Positions 39,986-49,945 of a stretch of DNA of 64,000 nt are shown here, piece by piece. The notes beneath the pieces were generated by a model. It was not told the DNA's origin. It saw only the letters and a list, made by a program, of their open reading frames with translations, and did not search any database. The stretch lies in NCBI GenBank assembly GCA_905221605.1, contig CAJNDS010000502.1, positions 417,501 to 481,500 of the forward strand, written 5' to 3'. Position 1 is the stretch's first letter; the number at the start of each line of letters is the position of its first letter. The translations under genes and the position numbers were made by a program. Source of the stretch: Symbiodinium natans. Lineage: Eukaryota; Sar; Dinophyceae; Suessiales; Symbiodiniaceae.

Positions 39986-40072
39986 ACCGCACCGTGGCCA
40001 GGCTCCTTCGTGACGTTCCCGCAAGCGCGTCCGTCCTTTGTGGTGCCGCAGGCGCAGGCAGCCTGTGAGAGC
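39986..40072 (+). CDS. Exon-like island between two near-perfect arrays
   Basis: Reads ATAPWPGSFVTFPQARPSFV VPQAQAACES. Bounded by about 200 bp of CCCTAAA and about 90 bp of TTTAGGG. Confidence 0.45.
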
Positions 40073-40076
40073 GTAG

Positions 40077-40168
40077 GGTTTAGGGTTTAGGGTTTAGGGT
40101 TTAGGGTTTAGGGTTTAGGGTTTAGGGTTTAGGGTTTAGGGTTTAGGGTTTAGGGTTTAGGGTTTAGG
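40077..40168. repeat. Interstitial telomere array, G-strand
   Basis: TTTAGGG, about 13 perfect units. Confidence 0.95.
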
Positions 40169-40169
40169 G

Positions 40170-41110
40170 GGGTGTAGCACGCAACAGTACGCAGACATGC
40201 CCACCCCAAGGCCACCCAAACACTACTCCAAACGAGCCACAGCCAGCCGAAACCAAGCCAGCTCAGCCGAATATCCTCAAGGCCCCCCTAATCCACAGAA
40301 GGAGAGGGTTTAGGGCTTGGGTTTTCGGGAACATGAAACCCTGAACCCTAAATCCGAGCCCTGAGCCCGAAGACCTGGAACCTTCCCTCTAAAGCCGTGA
40401 AAGACTGACAAAAGGGCGACCTAGCCCTTGACAACTTGAGCCCTAAGACCTGAACGCTGAGCCTTAAACTCTTTATAGTCAGCGGTGCCCCTTTTCCTTT
40501 TGTTTGGTGCAAGGTTCCCTTCTAAAGTAACCAGCCAGAAAAGGGTACACGTTTTCTGGGGTACCAAGAACCTGACAGCAACAGACCCTGAACCCCAAAC
40601 CCGAAACCCTAAACCCTAAACCCGAAACCGTAAACCCGGGTTTAGGGTTGAGGGCTTAAAGTTGAGGACTTGGAGTTTTGACAGCCGACATCAAGACTGG
40701 AGCAAACCCTGAAGCTAAACCCCAAACACTTCCTCTGACAATCAGCAATCTTGAGTATAAGTACAAACTACTGTACCCAAGATACAAATTGAAATTCCAC
40801 ACCCCTAATCATGACACTAAGCCCTAAGCCCTAAGCCCGAAGCCCTAAGCCCTAAGCCCTAAGCCCCAAGCCCTGAGCCCGGAACCCTGAACCCTGAACC
40901 CTGAACCTGAACCCCAAACCCGAAGTCCTTTTGGAATCGATTGAGGACCCTAATCATAGTCCTAGTAGCAGAGTAGGTAACTAATCCCAAAGGTTAACCT
41001 TTAATTCCCCCAAGTTGCTGGACAACTAAGTACCTATTAACCCCATATAAGTATACTTATAACCTACTTAGGGGACTTAGGGGGCTTATAAGTGCATTAT
41101 ATTTGGGGTA
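40170..41110. other. Degenerate repeat with two hairpin elements
   Basis: 40484-40570 belongs to the CCCAGAGTAGG group. 40968-41108 joins GAGTAGGTAAC (relative of 45093) and ACTTATAACCTACTTAGGGG motifs. 40213-40290 could hold an exon (ATQTLLQTSHSQPKPSQLSR). Confidence 0.45.
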
Positions 41111-41111
41111 A

Positions 41112-41398
41112 CCATAAACCCTAAACCCTAAACCCTAAACCCTAAACCCTAAACCCTAAACCCTAAACCCTAAACCCTAAACCTAAACCCTAAACCCTAA
41201 ACCCTAAACCCTAAACCCTAAACCCTAAACCCTAAACCCTAAACCCTAAACCCTAAACCCTAAACCCTAAACCCTAAACCCTACACCCTACACCCTAAAC
41301 CCTAAACCCTAAACCCTAAACCCTAAAGCCTAAAGCCTAAAGCCTAAACCCTGCACCCTGAACCCTGAACCCTGAACCCTGAACCCTGAACCTCCGTA
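41112..41398. repeat. Interstitial telomere array, C-strand
   Basis: CCCTAAA about 170 bp, then CCCTACA, CCTAAAG and CCCTGAA blocks. Confidence 0.95.
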
Positions 41399-41437
41399 GT
41401 ACCTGCACCGTGTGCGCGTGTGCCGTGATTTCTCCAG

Positions 41438-41487
41438 GGCACGCCGGCAAGATACTTGCCCCGGGCCGAGCTGAGCAACCACGCCCT
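41438..41487 (+). CDS. Exon-like island
   Basis: Acceptor GATTTCTCCAG; reads GTPARYLPRAELSNHA. Confidence 0.45.
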
Positions 41488-41726
41488 AAACCCTAAACCC
41501 TAAAACCTAAACCCTGAACCCTAAACCCTAAACCCTAAGCCCTGCTTAAAACTCAAGCCCTGAGCCTCCGAGCCGACTGCTAACGACCTTGAGCGCTCAA
41601 CTAGCGGTTCACCTTAGGGCTTCGGGTTTAGGCTTCAGGGTGTAGGGCTTTAGGTTTGGGGTTTCGGGTTTGGGGCTTAGGGTGTGGTTGCGGGTTTCTG
41701 GATAGATGCTCTGCTTGAACCTGTAG

Positions 41727-41774
41727 GAACCGGTGTTGTGCGTGTGGCGCAGCACCGTAAAATCTAGGCCCTAA
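41727..41774 (+). CDS. Exon-like island
   Basis: After CCTGTAG; reads EPVLCVWRSTVKSRP and stop. Confidence 0.3.
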   Translation, partial: EPVLCVWRSTVKSRP

Positions 41775-41856
41775 GCCCCATGCATGTGCTGCAGCGTGGC
41801 TTCATGACAGGATAGAGACTCCGAGACTGTGCAGAGCTTTGTAGAGATTTTTAGGC

Positions 41857-41969
41857 CTACTTAGAACCCCAATTATGACTGTACTTCTAAGCCCCCTAAG
41901 TCCCGTATGTAGGTTATAAGTATATGTATAATTCATGGGGTTAGTAAGTACCCATGAACCTCCAAGTAG
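41857..41969. mobile_element. CTACTTGGAGG-family TIR element
   Basis: Right end TACCCATGAACCTCCAAGTAG is the same as at 13734; the left end CCTACTTAGAACCCC is diverged. A right-half copy lies at 42809-42874. Confidence 0.65.
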
Positions 41970-41972
41970 GTC

Positions 41973-42266
41973 TTGAAGTCTTCATTTCATGGACTGAGAC
42001 GTCTGGGCTGGCAGTCCGCCCTCGTGACGAATGCGCACCGACACATGCTACAGCTTGCATTGGTGTTTCGTGCTAGATTTTGCCAAAGTCGTGGCATCAC
42101 GCCATGTTCATTCGAAGTGGGGCGATATTCCAAAAACGTAAATGCCAACGTTGTGCGTGAGTTTCTGTCATGGGGAGCACAGTCTACGATTCCCGAAGCT
42201 CCGAAACGCTCTTCTTACCGAAGTCCTGCGCCCCGAGCCCTACACGCCTTGAACCCCAGACCCTGA
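41973..42266 (+). CDS. Open frame, function unknown
   Basis: 97 codons: HGLRRLGWQSALVTNAHRHM, LQLALVFRARFCQSRGITPC, FEVGRYSKNVNANVVREFLS ... then repeat-derived residues. Starts right after a TIR element. Plausible exon; no family recognised. Confidence 0.45.
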   Translation: MKSSFHGLRRLGWQSALVTNAHRHMLQLALVFRARFCQSRGITPCSFEVGRYSKNVNANVVREFLSWGAQSTIPEAPKRSSYRSPAPRALHALNPRP

Positions 42267-42343
42267 ACCTGGAGCCCTAAAGCCCCAAGCCCCGAAAGCC
42301 TTAAGCTCCCCCAGCTGCCAAGTCCCCACGATGTTTTTGTCAG

Positions 42344-42480
42344 CTTGCACCCGAGGCCTCCCTCCAGGATGACTTTTGCGCAGGGCGAGATTTTCCAGGA
42401 CCCGAGGGGGGGGGAGGTTCGGATGGACTCCAGGGCAAAGGTTGTTCGGGGATTGGCTGGGGGATTCGCCCTGCTTTTAC
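42344..42480 (+). CDS. Exon-like island with poly-G uncertainty
   Basis: Acceptor TTTTTGTCAG; reads LAPEASLQDDFCAGRDFPGP E, then a nine-G run (42406-42414). Beyond it two frames are open, VRMDSRAKVVRGLAGGFALL if the run is eight G. Homopolymer length decides the protein. Confidence 0.5.
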
Positions 42481-42690
42481 ACCCGCGACCCTAAACCCTA
42501 AACCCTAAAGCTTAAACCCTAAACCCTAAACCCAAAGCCCTAACCCTAAACCCTAAACCCTAAACCCTAAACCCTAAACCCTAAACCGGAAGCCTTAAGC
42601 CCTAAACGGGGCGATGGAGGTGGGGTCAAGAAGTGCCTGATGTCGTCAAAGGCTTTAGGGTTGAGGGGCTCGTGACGTAGCCCCTCCCAG

Positions 42691-42738
42691 GCAACGACCC
42701 CAGCAAGTCCCTACTTTGAGGTTCCGGGCACTTGTAGG
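42691..42738 (+). CDS. Exon-like island
   Basis: Acceptor CCCCTCCCAG; reads ATTPASPYFEVPGTC. Confidence 0.4.
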
Positions 42739-42917
42739 GTTTAAGGTTTAGGGTTACCAGGGTTTAGGGTTTAGGGTTTAGGGTTTTGTAACACTGTAAC
42801 ACCCCCTCAGTCCCCTGAGTAGGCTATAAGTAGACTTATAGTTGGGGTTATAAGTACCCATGAACCTCCAAGTGCCCAGCTGCTAAACGCCCTAAGCCCC
42901 CACCACCCTAAACCCAG

Positions 42918-42970
42918 TTCGGCGACATCTACCCCAAGCCCCTGTCCACGATAACCTGCTACAAACCCTA
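42918..42970 (+). CDS. Exon-like island
   Basis: After AACCCAG; reads FGDIYPKPLSTITCYKP. Confidence 0.4.
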
Positions 42971-43209
42971 AACTCCCTAAACCCCTGACCCTCCCCAAAC
43001 CCCCCAAAGCCCCTAAACCCCCTGCACCCCCTAAACTCCCTCAACCCCCTAAAACCCCCAATCCCCTAAACCCCTTAAACCGCCTAAACCCGCCTAAACC
43101 CCCCTAAACCCCCCTAAACCCTCTGAACCCACCAAAAACCTTCACAAAAACCATAGCAACCCGCACCATGACTTTGTAAGCCCCCAAAAACCCCCAGACC
43201 TTGCCGAAA

Positions 43210-43290
43210 TCCCGGGCGTTCTTCGGGCCCGATGCACAGGCTCCGATGCACCACCCGCCCAGCAAGGGTCTCGAGCAGGGGTTCGGGTTT
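43210..43290 (+). CDS. Exon-like island
   Basis: Reads GVLRARCTGSDAPPAQQGSR AG between degenerate CCCTAAA and TTTAGGG. Confidence 0.4.
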
Positions 43291-43719
43291 AGGGTTTGGG
43301 GTTTAGGGTTTCGGGTTTAGGGTTTGGGGTTTCGGGCTTAGGGATTAGGGTGTTCATTTGTTACGTGGCGAGCCAAGATCCCAGAAAACCCCTTTACATG
43401 CCCCTCAATGCCCCTCAAGGCCCCTTCACACCCAGAAAAAACCAGAAAAAGCGCCTGAAAACCCTTTGAAAGCCCTTGAGCCTAAGCACCCTCATTTCTG
43501 GGTGCCCGGTTGTGCCCTGAGGTTGACTGACTGCGCTTAGGGGGTTGGTTTCGGGTTTAGGGTTCAGGGTTGAGGGTTCAGGGTTTGGGTGGTTTGGTTT
43601 AGGGTTTGGGGTTCAGGGTTTAGGGTTTAGGGTTTAGGGGGTTGCGGTTTTCGGGCTTCCAGGGTCTTTGTCATTGTGCTTAGTTTTTTCGTTTTTGGGT
43701 GGACTGCCTTGTCCCCAAG

Positions 43720-43800
43720 GTGCCGTGAATCCGACGTGACATCGCCTCGAACGAGTGATTCCCATTTGTCCGTCCATGATTTCTTGGCTGTGGCGATGGG
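43720..43800 (+). CDS. Exon-like island
   Basis: After TTGTCCCCAAG; reads CRESDVTSPRTSDSHLSVHD FLAVAMG. Confidence 0.5.
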
Positions 43801-43839
43801 TTTAGGGTTTAGGGTTTAGGGTTTAGGGGTTTATTTTTT

Positions 43840-44106
43840 TTGACCCACCGGTTCAGTGCAAATCGGAATCTTTGCGGGCTGCCCGGGCCCAGACGTAAAT
43901 GCTTTGGTACTGCGACAGCCGAGCCAATGGGGTTTCAAGCCACCTGGTTTCCGATGCAAAATTCGTTTCTCCCAGCAAGAGCACTTGGGAGCGCTGTCAT
44001 TTTAGATGATGGCGAGGTAGAGCGCGAAAGCGCGAACATGCAGTCTGGGGCAAGTTTGCGGGGCCCGCTGCTTTCTTCAACCAAAAGCATCTTACCCGAA
44101 ACCTGA
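43840..44106 (+). CDS. Open frame, function unknown
   Basis: FSANRNLCGLPGPRRKCFGT ... ARALGSAVILDDGEVERESA ... KSILPET and TGA. A minus frame is open over the same DNA, so strand is not certain. Confidence 0.4.
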   Translation: MTHRFSANRNLCGLPGPRRKCFGTATAEPMGFQATWFPMQNSFLPARALGSAVILDDGEVERESANMQSGASLRGPLLSSTKSILPET

Positions 44107-44121
44107 ATCCTGAACCCCAAC

Positions 44122-44200
44122 ACTTTGGGATGCTGCCCCAGATACAAACAGTCCTTGATAAGGATTAATAGTACCTTTCATAATCCTAAGCGCTGCCCAA
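44122..44200. mobile_element. TTGGGATG-family element, diverged
   Basis: TTTGGGATGCTGCCCC ... GCGCTGCCCAA with CCCAACAC / CCTAACAC at the two flanks, a possible degenerate 8-bp duplication. Shares GGATTAATAGTACC with 22707. Confidence 0.5.
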
Positions 44201-44236
44201 CCTAACACCCTTCATCATTGGAACCCTGCTTACTTT

Positions 44237-44346
44237 CCCAGAGGGTCCATTTGTGTTACTATTATGGAATTAGGTACCAAAAGCCATACTAAATAGGGTT
44301 TTGGGGTACCTAATTCCATAATCGTACTACAAATGGACCCTCTGGG
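44237..44346. mobile_element. Long-TIR hairpin element
   Basis: 42-bp terminal inverted repeats (44237-44278 and 44305-44346) starting CCCAGAGGGTCCATTTGT, three mismatches, with a 26-bp loop. The most symmetrical element in the window. Confidence 0.8.
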
Positions 44347-44376
44347 TTTAGAGCCCGAACCTCTTGGGAGCTGCAG

Positions 44377-44458
44377 CGGGTTCCGTTTGGAGATTCTGGA
44401 ACAGACGTCGCGGCGATCGCGCGCCGCGCCCGAAGACCGCCGGCTAAAAGCGGCAGAG
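44377..44458 (+). CDS. Exon-like island
   Basis: After GAGCTGCAG; reads RVPFGDSGTDVAAIARRARR PPAKSG. Confidence 0.45.
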
Positions 44459-44679
44459 TTTAGGGTTTGGGGTTTAGGTTTTTTTTTTTTTTTTTTTCGC
44501 TGGGTTTAGGGTTTAGGGCTTAGGGTTTAGGGTTTAGGGCCTAGGGTTAGGGTTTGCATGAACTAGGGTTTATATTACTCTTATTGGTGAGTGTATATAA
44601 GGTTCCGTCTCAAAATTGGCGGGTGTACATATTGGATGTCCGTTTGGGGATACAAGAAATAACAACCCTGCATCATACA

Positions 44680-44803
44680 GGGCTCAGCACCTCAAGTCCA
44701 AGCATTCACTAGCGAAGCTCGCTACCCTGGTATCGAATTTCTACCCACCCACCCACCCTTTGGATCGATCCCACAACATCAAGAAACAAATTTCGCTTTA
44801 TAG
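44680..44803 (+). CDS. Exon-like island
   Basis: YRAQHLKSKHSLAKLATLVS NFYPPTHPLDRSHNIKKQIS. Follows an element (44583-44650) related to 59400-59495. Confidence 0.4.
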
Positions 44804-44856
44804 GGTTTAGGGTTTGGGGTTTAGGGCTCGGGGGGGTCCTTGCAAAACTGCTTTTG

Positions 44857-44943
44857 GGCCGTGTCCGCATGTCCAAGGTTCACAGGCCCCAACTGCATCG
44901 TTCCAGCCCTGATGTTGTGGTGGTCCAAAAATTAAAAAACTGA
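44857..44943 (+). CDS. Terminal exon-like island
   Basis: GRVRMSKVHRPQLHRSSPDV VVVQKLKN and TGA. Confidence 0.45.
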   Translation, partial: GRVRMSKVHRPQLHRSSPDVVVVQKLKN

Positions 44944-45092
44944 ACCCCCAAGCCCTAGAACCCCAACCGAGACCCTAAGCTGTAAGCCCCAAAGCCGTAG
45001 CTTGCCCCGAGCGCAGAGACGTGCGGGCTCGGCCCGACGTGCCAGCTTGTTGGGTGCCAGCTTGTGGTGTTGGGGCTTCCTTAGTTGTAGAG

Positions 45093-45192
45093 TAGGTAAC
45101 CTTTAACCTTTTTGGGGTACTAGAATCCCCTTATAGTCCTTACCGTCCCAAAAGTTAACCTTTAGTTCCCCAAGCGTACTGGACGACTAAGC
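45093..45192. mobile_element. GAGTAGGTAAC hairpin element
   Basis: GTAACCTTTAACCTTTTTGGGGTAC at the left mirrored by CCCAAAAGTTAACC at the right; second copy at 40968-41035. Confidence 0.55.
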
Positions 45193-45354
45193 TTCCTGGC
45201 TTACTTGCTCCTAAACCCTAAACCCTAAACCCTAAACCCTAGACCCTAAACCCTAAACCCTAAACCCTAAACCCTAAACCCTATAAACCCCATAAACCCT
45301 ATAAACCCTATAAACCCTAAACCCTAAACCCTAACCCCTAAGGGCGGGGGGTAA

Positions 45355-45440
45355 CTGCGCATCCTGCGAGTCTACCGAAACAAGACGCGCTTTGGAAGCT
45401 TTTCGGCTCGGCGGAGCAAAGCGATTTGCACCCTCAGCCC
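45355..45440 (+). CDS. Exon-like island
   Basis: NCASCESTETRRALEAFRLG GAKRFAPSAPW between CCCTAAA and TTTAGGG. Confidence 0.5.
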
Positions 45441-45479
45441 CTTGGGTTTAGGGTTTAGGGTTTAGGGTTTAGGGTTTAG

Positions 45480-46470
45480 GGTTTAGGGTTTAGGGTCCCC
45501 TAAATGCCTCAACCTAGGAACTGAAGAATCTGAAAACCCTCAACCCTGAACCCAAAACCCAACACTGACTCTCCTAAGCCCAATTATTAGACCTGCCGGC
45601 CCTTCAACCCCAAAACCCGAGTGCGGAACAACTTGGACCTAAGCCCTAACAAGACCTCACAGCGGGGCCCTAAGCCCTCAACCCTCAACCCTCAATCATA
45701 CTCCCTCAACCCTAAACCCAAAACCCCTAGGCCCCTAACCCTAGATCCTAAACCCGAAACGTAAGCCCTGAACCCTAACCCCGAGACCCTAAACCCTAAA
45801 CCCTAAACCCATGGCGCCCACTGTCTTGCGGCGGTTCCGCACCTGCGTGTCCAACTGCTACCCGCTTCTTGGCTGGCCGTCCTCTCTGTCTCTTTCTTCC
45901 TCCATGTCCCTCCACCCCTCCCACTCCCTCTCTCTCTCGGTCTCTTTGTCTCTTTGCGTCTCCTTCTCTTTTGATCACCCGAAGCCTAAACCCTCAACGC
46001 CAAACCCTTCAAACCTCGACCCTCCTCAACTCTCAATCTCCGTTGGCTTGCTGTGTTGGCTGCGTGCTCTTCCTTCGCACATCTAACGGCCCTGGGCATT
46101 CTCTGCTTCTGGGCTTCCCACTGTCTCTAGAGCTCTTGGGGGTTACAGGGCTTAGGGTCTTGGGGCTTAGGCTTCAGGGTTTGGGGTTCACAGGGTTTAG
46201 GGTTTGGGGTTTGAGGTTTAGGGTGTAGGGCTTTTTGGGTTTATAGGGGATTTCCGGGGTTTCTAGGGTTGATAAGGTTTCATAGGGTTTATAGGGTTTA
46301 CAGGGTTGATGAGGTTTTATAAGGTCTATTGGGTTTGCAGGGTTGAGGGTTCAGTTTAGGGTTTACTAGGTTTAGAGTTTGTGGGGTTTATGGTTTAAAG
46401 GTGTAGGGTTTTGGGTTTTACGTAGTTTCTGTTTGGTTGGCCAAGCCGGCCCCTTTTTCGGTAGGTGTCC
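45480..46470. other. Degenerate repeat, TC microsatellite, possible start exon
   Basis: 45811 ATG opens MAPTVLRRFRTCVSNCYPLL GWP before a (TC)n tract (45880-45970). The rest is decayed C-type (left) and G-type (right) telomere repeat. Confidence 0.4.
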
Positions 46471-46474
46471 CCAT

Positions 46475-46577
46475 AAAGGGGCAATGTACGGAGCGACATA
46501 CCAGGAGGTTCAGGGGGCCCGATGTTTCGGGAAGCGCGCAAAAAAGCCCTTGAGACAAGGAAGCCCCAGAACTCCTT
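46475..46577 (+). CDS. Terminal exon-like island
   Basis: GAMYGATYQEVQGARCFGKR AKKPLRQGSPRTP and TGA. Confidence 0.4.
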
Positions 46578-46792
46578 GAAGGCCTTCGAACCCTAAACCC
46601 TAATCCCTAAACCCTGAAGCCCAAGCAACCCTTAGACAGGCCCCTGAATTCTCTTCCGAATGGCCCTGGCTACACCTAAAGCCCACATGGAGACCCTTTT
46701 GAGACCCTTCACCCACTGGACGGAAGAAGCTTTTTGGAAGTAGGCAATTGATAGGCAATTGACTTGGGTTCAGGCCTAAACCCTAAAAGTAG

Positions 46793-46921
46793 CTTGGGGT
46801 GGTTTTGCTGCCTGAGGCGGTCGCAGGGTGCCATAACAGTGTTGTAGATGGCTCGCCACAGTCGGGCCATGGCTGCTCCCCGCATGTCACGTATCAATTC
46901 GTCCCAACTTTCACTTCCTAG
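46793..46921 (+). CDS. Terminal exon-like island, well supported
   Basis: LGVVLLPEAVAGCHNSVVDG SPQSGHGCSPHVTYQFVPTF TS and TAG. A hairpin element (46915-47045) overlaps its end. Confidence 0.5.
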   Translation, partial: LGVVLLPEAVAGCHNSVVDGSPQSGHGCSPHVTYQFVPTFTS

Positions 46922-47154
46922 GTAGGATAAGGGGGGCCCTTCAAAGGGTACCCCTTCTGAATCCTCTTCTGGCTCCCTTAAACAGGGACCTTATTCAGAG
47001 GGTCTATATCCCCAAGGGTCCCCCTAATCCTATCCCCTATCACTGCTTCTGTGCCATTTCACAGCAAACCCTAAACCCTCAACCGAATCAGCCCTCTGAG
47101 CCGTATCCCTAGGCTCTGAGCCCTAAGTCCAAAACCCTCAAACCTAATCCCTTC

Positions 47155-47248
47155 AACCCTAAACCCTAAACCCTAAACCCTAAACCCTAAACCCTAAACC
47201 CTAAACCCTAAACCCTAAACCCTAAACCCTAAACCCTAAACCCTAAAC
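47155..47248. repeat. Interstitial telomere array, C-strand
   Basis: CCCTAAA, about 13 units. Confidence 0.95.
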
Positions 47249-47269
47249 CCGACGGACTCTGAGACGCTT

Positions 47270-47339
47270 GGGCCGAGGATCCAGTTCGCCCAGGGCGATA
47301 GGCAGGGCTCCCAGAGACTTCACTCCCTGAATTTCCTTA
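47270..47339 (+). CDS. Exon-like island
   Basis: TLGPRIQFAQGDRQGSQRLH SLNFLK, ending AAG|GTTCAGG. Confidence 0.45.
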
Positions 47340-47634
47340 AGGTTCAGGGTTGAGATTTTTAGGGTTTAGGGTATGGATTTTGGTGGATTTGGGGAGGTGC
47401 TTTTTTGGCTTTAGTGGGGTTCGGATTCAGGGCTTGTTGAGAGGGTTTAGGCTTCCAGAAATTTAGGGTGTTCGGAAACCCTAAAACCTAAACCCGAAAC
47501 GCCCCCCCAAGGCCCCCCCATTCCACAGGCCCAGGCCTCAGCCTTGAAAACCTTGGAAGACCCCTGAGGCGAGTCCATCGGAATAGCTAAGGATGGGGCG
47601 ATATGTTAAGGGGTAGAAGGAGGGACCCCTCGAA

Positions 47635-47790
47635 GTGTAGGGTACCTTTTTGGGATCCCTATTAAGGGAATCCTACTATTTAGGGGTCTATTCCCTATTT
47701 TTCCCATTGTAGGAGTACTTTATTGGGTCGTTATGAAATGGGGACCTCCACTATTTGGGTGTCTATGTTAGGGCCCTTGTTATGGTAAGG
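47635..47790. mobile_element. Hairpin element, GGATCCTACTATTTGGG group
   Basis: TTTTGGGATCCCTATTAAGGG and CCTACTATTTAGGGG motifs shared with 25381-25491 and 53138-53231. Confidence 0.5.
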
Positions 47791-47850
47791 TTTGGTTTAG
47801 GGTTTAGGGTTTAGGGTTTAGGGTTTAGGGTTTAGGGTTTAGGGTTTGGG

Positions 47851-47982
47851 GTCATTTCAAGGAACCACGTAACTACTCGAAGCTTTATTGATGGCGCTAA
47901 TCATGAGGCTTTTGCGTTTATGGTTCAAACAAATGTAAGGCCGTCATTTGATTCCCTAAGCAGGGGCAGTTGGGGTCCCTAA
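47851..47982 (+). CDS. Exon-like island, well supported
   Basis: VISRNHVTTRSFIDGANHEA FAFMVQTNVRPSFDSLSRGS and stop. TTTAGGG array on the left. Natural composition; family unknown. A donor at AAAT|GTAAGG (47935) is possible. Confidence 0.55.
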   Translation, partial: VISRNHVTTRSFIDGANHEAFAFMVQTNVRPSFDSLSRGSWGP

Positions 47983-48001
47983 ACCATAAACCCTAAAGTC
48001 C

Positions 48002-48064
48002 CGAAGGCACTTGCGAATCAATATCTTCCACTGCTCCTTCTTCGATGCGGAGGCATCGCCATGA
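48002..48064 (+). CDS. Terminal exon-like island
   Basis: RRHLRINIFHCSFFDAEASP and TGA. Confidence 0.4.
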   Translation, partial: RRHLRINIFHCSFFDAEASP

Positions 48065-48211
48065 GTTCAAAGCCTAGGCTTTCGGATCGAAGGCTTCAGG
48101 GTGCTGCGGTTCGGAAGCCTCAAGTAAACCTTATACTGGGGCTCAGGGGTTTTGCATGTGGGTTTTGCGGCTTTAATTTAGGGTTAGGGGGTTTGAGGGT
48201 TTAGAGTGCAG

Positions 48212-48268
48212 GGTCACCGATCACATCAAGAAAGAAACCGCCTTCACCCTTGAGAGAGCCCAGTGGAG
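48212..48268 (+). CDS. Exon-like island with GTGAAG donor
   Basis: After AGTGCAG; reads VTDHIKKETAFTLERAQW and ends GGAG|GTGAAG. Confidence 0.55.
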
Positions 48269-48466
48269 GTGAAGATCATGGACTTGGCTCAGGTTTAGGG
48301 TTTCAAAGGGATTTGGGGATTTGGGGTTTGGGGTGTGGCGCGCGCCACGACACACGTTCATCGTCGTTGTGTGAAGGTCCCAATCTTTCATATCTGGGGT
48401 GGAGGGGGGGGGAGATGATCAATAAGCCACCCCCCCCCCCCCCCCCCCCCCCACATTAGTCAACAG

Positions 48467-48571
48467 ACCCGCCCTGTTACCTTCGAGGCGGACCAGCCGA
48501 TGCTCCCACGCGAGGCCATTGTTCTTCGTTCTTTGGGAGATGTCAGCGCTCCGAGGGGGTGTCTTCCCTGA
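48467..48571 (+). CDS. Terminal exon-like island, well supported
   Basis: After a poly-C stretch and GTCAACAG; reads TRPVTFEADQPMLPREAIVL RSLGDVSAPRGCLP and TGA. Confidence 0.55.
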   Translation, partial: TRPVTFEADQPMLPREAIVLRSLGDVSAPRGCLP

Positions 48572-48596
48572 TTCCGGGATATCCCGAAACCGTAAC

Positions 48597-49165
48597 CCCT
48601 AAACCCTAAATCCTCAATCCTAAACCCTAAACCCTAAACCCTAAACCCTAAACCCTAAATCCTAAACCCTAAACCCGAAACATTGTTTCTGCTTGGGTCT
48701 AGGGTTCGCGTTGTTTGGGCTCCACGGCTTCGGGCGCTTCGCTTCGGGCATTTGGGGCTGAGGCTTCAACGGCTTCGGAAGCAAGGGAGCCCCTCTTGTG
48801 TCAAAAGCTCGACACCCCGGGGGGCCTTAAACTAAACCCTAAACCCTAAACCCTAAACCCTAAACCCTAAACCCTAAACCCTAAACCCTAAACCCTAAAC
48901 CCTAAACCCTAATCCTAAACCCTAAACCCCAAACCCCAAACCCCAAACCCTAAACCCTAAACCCTAAACCCTAAACCCTAAACCCTAAGCCCCAAACCCT
49001 AAACCTTAAGCCCCAAACCCTAAACCCTAAACCCTAAACCCTAAACCCTAAATCCGAGGCCCTAACCCTAAACCCTAAACCCTAAACCCTAAACCCCAAA
49101 CCCTAAACCCTAAACCCTAAACTAAACCCTAAACCCTAAGCCCTAAACCCTAAGCCCTAAGCCCT
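48597..49165. repeat. Large C-strand telomere tract
   Basis: CCCTAAA at 48597-48680 and 48835-49165 with CCCCAAA and CCCTAAG variants. A short island at about 48775-48832 reads ASEAREPLLCQKLDTPGG. Confidence 0.9.
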
Positions 49166-49193
49166 TCAAGTCAAGAGCTGGCCATCCTCGCAG

Positions 49194-49275
49194 AGAGGAG
49201 ACGGAGCTCAAGCGCAGCATCTTCGACGTTCCCCGGAAAGCGAGGCTTCAGCCGCAAGTTCGGGCTGAGCGTTTT
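49194..49275 (+). CDS. Exon-like island
   Basis: After ATCCTCGCAG; reads ETELKRSIFDVPRKARLQPQ VRAERF. Confidence 0.5.
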
Positions 49276-49397
49276 AACCCTAAACCCTAAACCCTAAACC
49301 CGAAGCCCTAAACCCTAATGTTGAACCCTCTTTAGTGCGGCCCCCCCCCTCCCCCTGCCCCCCCTGAGCAGTCGAGGCTGGATTTGTCCCTGTTTAG

Positions 49398-49450
49398 GCG
49401 CTCCCGGGGGTTTGTATGATGCCAATAGTGAGGAGTTGAGAGAAGTGTAA
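49398..49450 (+). CDS. Terminal exon-like island after TTTAG
   Basis: APGGLYDANSEELREV and TAA. The segment 49360-49440 resembles 34875-34945 (TGAxCAGTCGA...CTCC.TGGGATTTATATGA), where the matching peptide APWDLYELEG appears. Confidence 0.4.
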
Positions 49451-49880
49451 AAGGGGCAGCGATGCCCAGCAATCTTTTTTAAAGGCGCGCCACGTGGAAT
49501 TTTCTTACGGCGCCCGGACCATTTGCCTTTAAAGAGGGACCCCCAAACAGTCAGGGTGTCCTGAATAACACAACCAAATTGACTTTATAGAGGAGGCCCC
49601 TACTAAACCAGGTCCAACATGACGAGGGTAGAGGTACGCCAAGCTAAGGACGTGTGCAGGAACTCGCTCTGAGCGAATCCCTTCAATGGCGTTCTGGGGG
49701 GCCCAGGTATAGGGTTCTTGAGGGAGGGGGGCTCATGGGGGCCTAGGAAGCTTCGGGTGCCTGAGGGACTAGTGGGAGGAGTACGGTTTAGGGTTTAGGG
49801 TTTAGGGTTTAGGGTTTAGGGTTTAGGGTGGGGGAGCCCTTGAGTTGCCTAACCCGCCTTGAACCCCCTCCCTCAAACAC
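49451..49880. other. Unique spacer
   Basis: No gene supported; a TTTAGGG array lies at 49787-49830. Confidence 0.5.
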
Positions 49881-49884
49881 CTCG

Positions 49885-49945
49885 TGACCCAAGGAAGCGC
49901 CAGCACGTTGTGGAAGCAGCTTTGGGGGCCGCCGCCTGAGAGTCG
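49885..49945 (+). CDS. Exon-like island
   Basis: After GACCCAAG; reads EAPARCGSSFGGRRLRVEG. Confidence 0.35.
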
